In this document: positions 5,615 to 6,386 of the stretch, piece by piece
How the letters are laid out: each line of letters begins with the position of its first letter
Numbering within the stretch: the first letter of the stretch is position 1
Assembly (NCBI GenBank): GCA_902727945.1
Contig: CACVAV010000318.1
Coordinates: forward strand, 1-6,386
Length of the DNA: 6,386 nt
DNA from: an uncultured Thiotrichaceae bacterium
Lineage (GTDB): Bacteria; Pseudomonadota; Gammaproteobacteria; Thiotrichales; Thiotrichaceae
Direction: 5' to 3'
Made by a program: the position numbers and the translations under genes
Notes under the pieces: model-generated
What the model saw: only the letters and a program-made list of their open reading frames with translations
Database searches by the model: none
Told to the model about the DNA's origin: nothing

Positions 5615-6386
5615 TTACCCAAAAAATGTTTGTACTGCGGCATTCAGCGTGTCACGCATGTCCGGATCATCGGTCAGCGGCGTAACCATTGTCATAGAAC
5701 AGGCGGCAGCGGGTGAAACACCTTTGTTAATTAACTGCCCCGCATAGACCAGCAGGCGTGTAGAAATACCTTCATCCAGGCCGTGGCCCTTAAGATTACG
5801 GGCGCGGTGGGCAATCTGCACCAGCTTGCCTGCTGTCTCTGCATCGACTCCGGACTCTTTGGTGACAATGGCAATTTCTGTTTGCTCGCCGGGATAATCA
5901 AAATCCATCGCTCCAAAACGCTGTTTGGTTGATTGTTTGAGGTCTTTCATCAGACTTTGGTAGCCGGGGTTGTAGGAAATAACCATCTGAAAGTCGGGGT
6001 GCGCTTCAACCAACTCACCTTTTTTGTCCAGTGGTAGCGTGCGCCGGTGATCGGTTAACGGGTGAATAACGACGGTGGTGTCCTGGCGTGCTTCCACTAC
6101 TTCGTCTAAATAACAGATTGCACCAATCCGCGCCGCCGTCGTCAACGGGCCGTCCTGCCATTTGGTGCCGTCTTTATCCAGCAGAAAACGACCAACTAAA
6201 TCAGATGCGGTCATATCTTCATTACAGGCGACGGTAATCAGGGGGCGTTTAAGTTTCCACGCTATGTACTCAACAAAACGCGACTTGCCGCAACCCGTCG
6301 GGCCTTTTAGCATCATCGGCATGCGTGCACTATAAGCAGCCTCATAGCGTGCTACTTCATCGCCAACCGATTCGTAATAAGGCTCG
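5615..6386 (-). CDS. cbbQ: CbbQ-type AAA+ ATPase, RuBisCO activation (N-terminus cut by window edge)
   Basis: CbbQ is a MoxR-family AAA+ ATPase which, as a hexamer with the VWA protein CbbO, removes inhibitory sugar phosphates from RuBisCO. The frame stays open to base 6386, giving 256 visible residues starting EPYYESVGDEV, a sequence typical of residues about 10-20 of this family. Only about a dozen N-terminal residues should be missing; an internal ATG at 6322 is not the real start. Walker A GPTGCGKS is at 28-35 of the visible part, Walker B ICYLDEV at 90-96, sensor 1 SYNPGYQS at 137-144, and the arginine-finger region KQRFG at 154-158. NorQ/NirQ proteins of denitrification are close relatives; the CbbR-like neighbour favours CbbQ. 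The next gene is the regulator, not cbbO, which is unusual. A RuBisCO gene would be expected just beyond the right edge. Confidence 0.9.
   Translation of the reverse strand, partial: EPYYESVGDEVARYEAAYSARMPMMLKGPTGCGKSRFVEYIAWKLKRPLITVACNEDMTASDLVGRFLLDKDGTKWQDGPLTTAARIGAICYLDEVVEARQDTTVVIHPLTDHRRTLPLDKKGELVEAHPDFQMVISYNPGYQSLMKDLKQSTKQRFGAMDFDYPGEQTEIAIVTKESGVDAETAGKLVQIAHRARNLKGHGLDEGISTRLLVYAGQLINKGVSPAAACSMTMVTPLTDDPDMRDTLNAAVQTFFG

Overview
The window looks like part of the chromosome of a gammaproteobacterium, probably a chemolithoautotrophic sulfur oxidiser. The pointers are a GlmS C-terminus closely similar to the enterobacterial protein, a CbbQ-type RuBisCO-activase ATPase beside a CbbR-like LysR regulator, and a small exported Gly/Asn/Tyr-rich protein resembling sulfur globule envelope proteins. 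The lineage is an inference from these proteins; there is no rRNA or other decisive marker. I saw no mobile elements, CRISPR array, tRNA or phage genes.

Layout: on the + strand at the left edge is the last 264 residues of glmS (1-795). It is followed by a hairpin (835-866) whose T-run lies on the minus strand, so it terminates the opposing small secreted-protein gene (927-1295, minus). A 198-bp intergenic region (1296-1493) carries a strong sigma70-like promoter for that small gene, decorated with two short inverted repeats, and a probable extended -10 promoter for a divergent + strand alpha/beta hydrolase of the hormone-sensitive-lipase type (1494-2456).

Everything to the right is on the minus strand. 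Read in transcription order, it runs: cbbQ (6386 to 5615, cut by the window edge), a CbbR-like LysR regulator (5527-4577, TTG start), a MoxR-family AAA+ ATPase (4472-3627) and a VWA-domain protein of the CoxE-like type (3617-2445). The last two are 9 nt apart and form a classic MoxR-VWA pair. The VWA gene overlaps the hydrolase tail-to-tail by 12 bp.

How they may work together: CbbQ normally acts with CbbO, a VWA protein, to remodel inhibited RuBisCO, and CbbR controls the Calvin-cycle genes. Here no cbbO follows cbbQ; the regulator does, and then a second, different MoxR-VWA pair. Whether that pair serves carbon fixation or another enzyme cannot be decided from this sequence. GlmS and the hydrolase look like unrelated housekeeping neighbours. 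I see no clear evidence of a wholly new system; the CbbQ/CbbR/MoxR/VWA arrangement and the small exported protein deserve the most attention.
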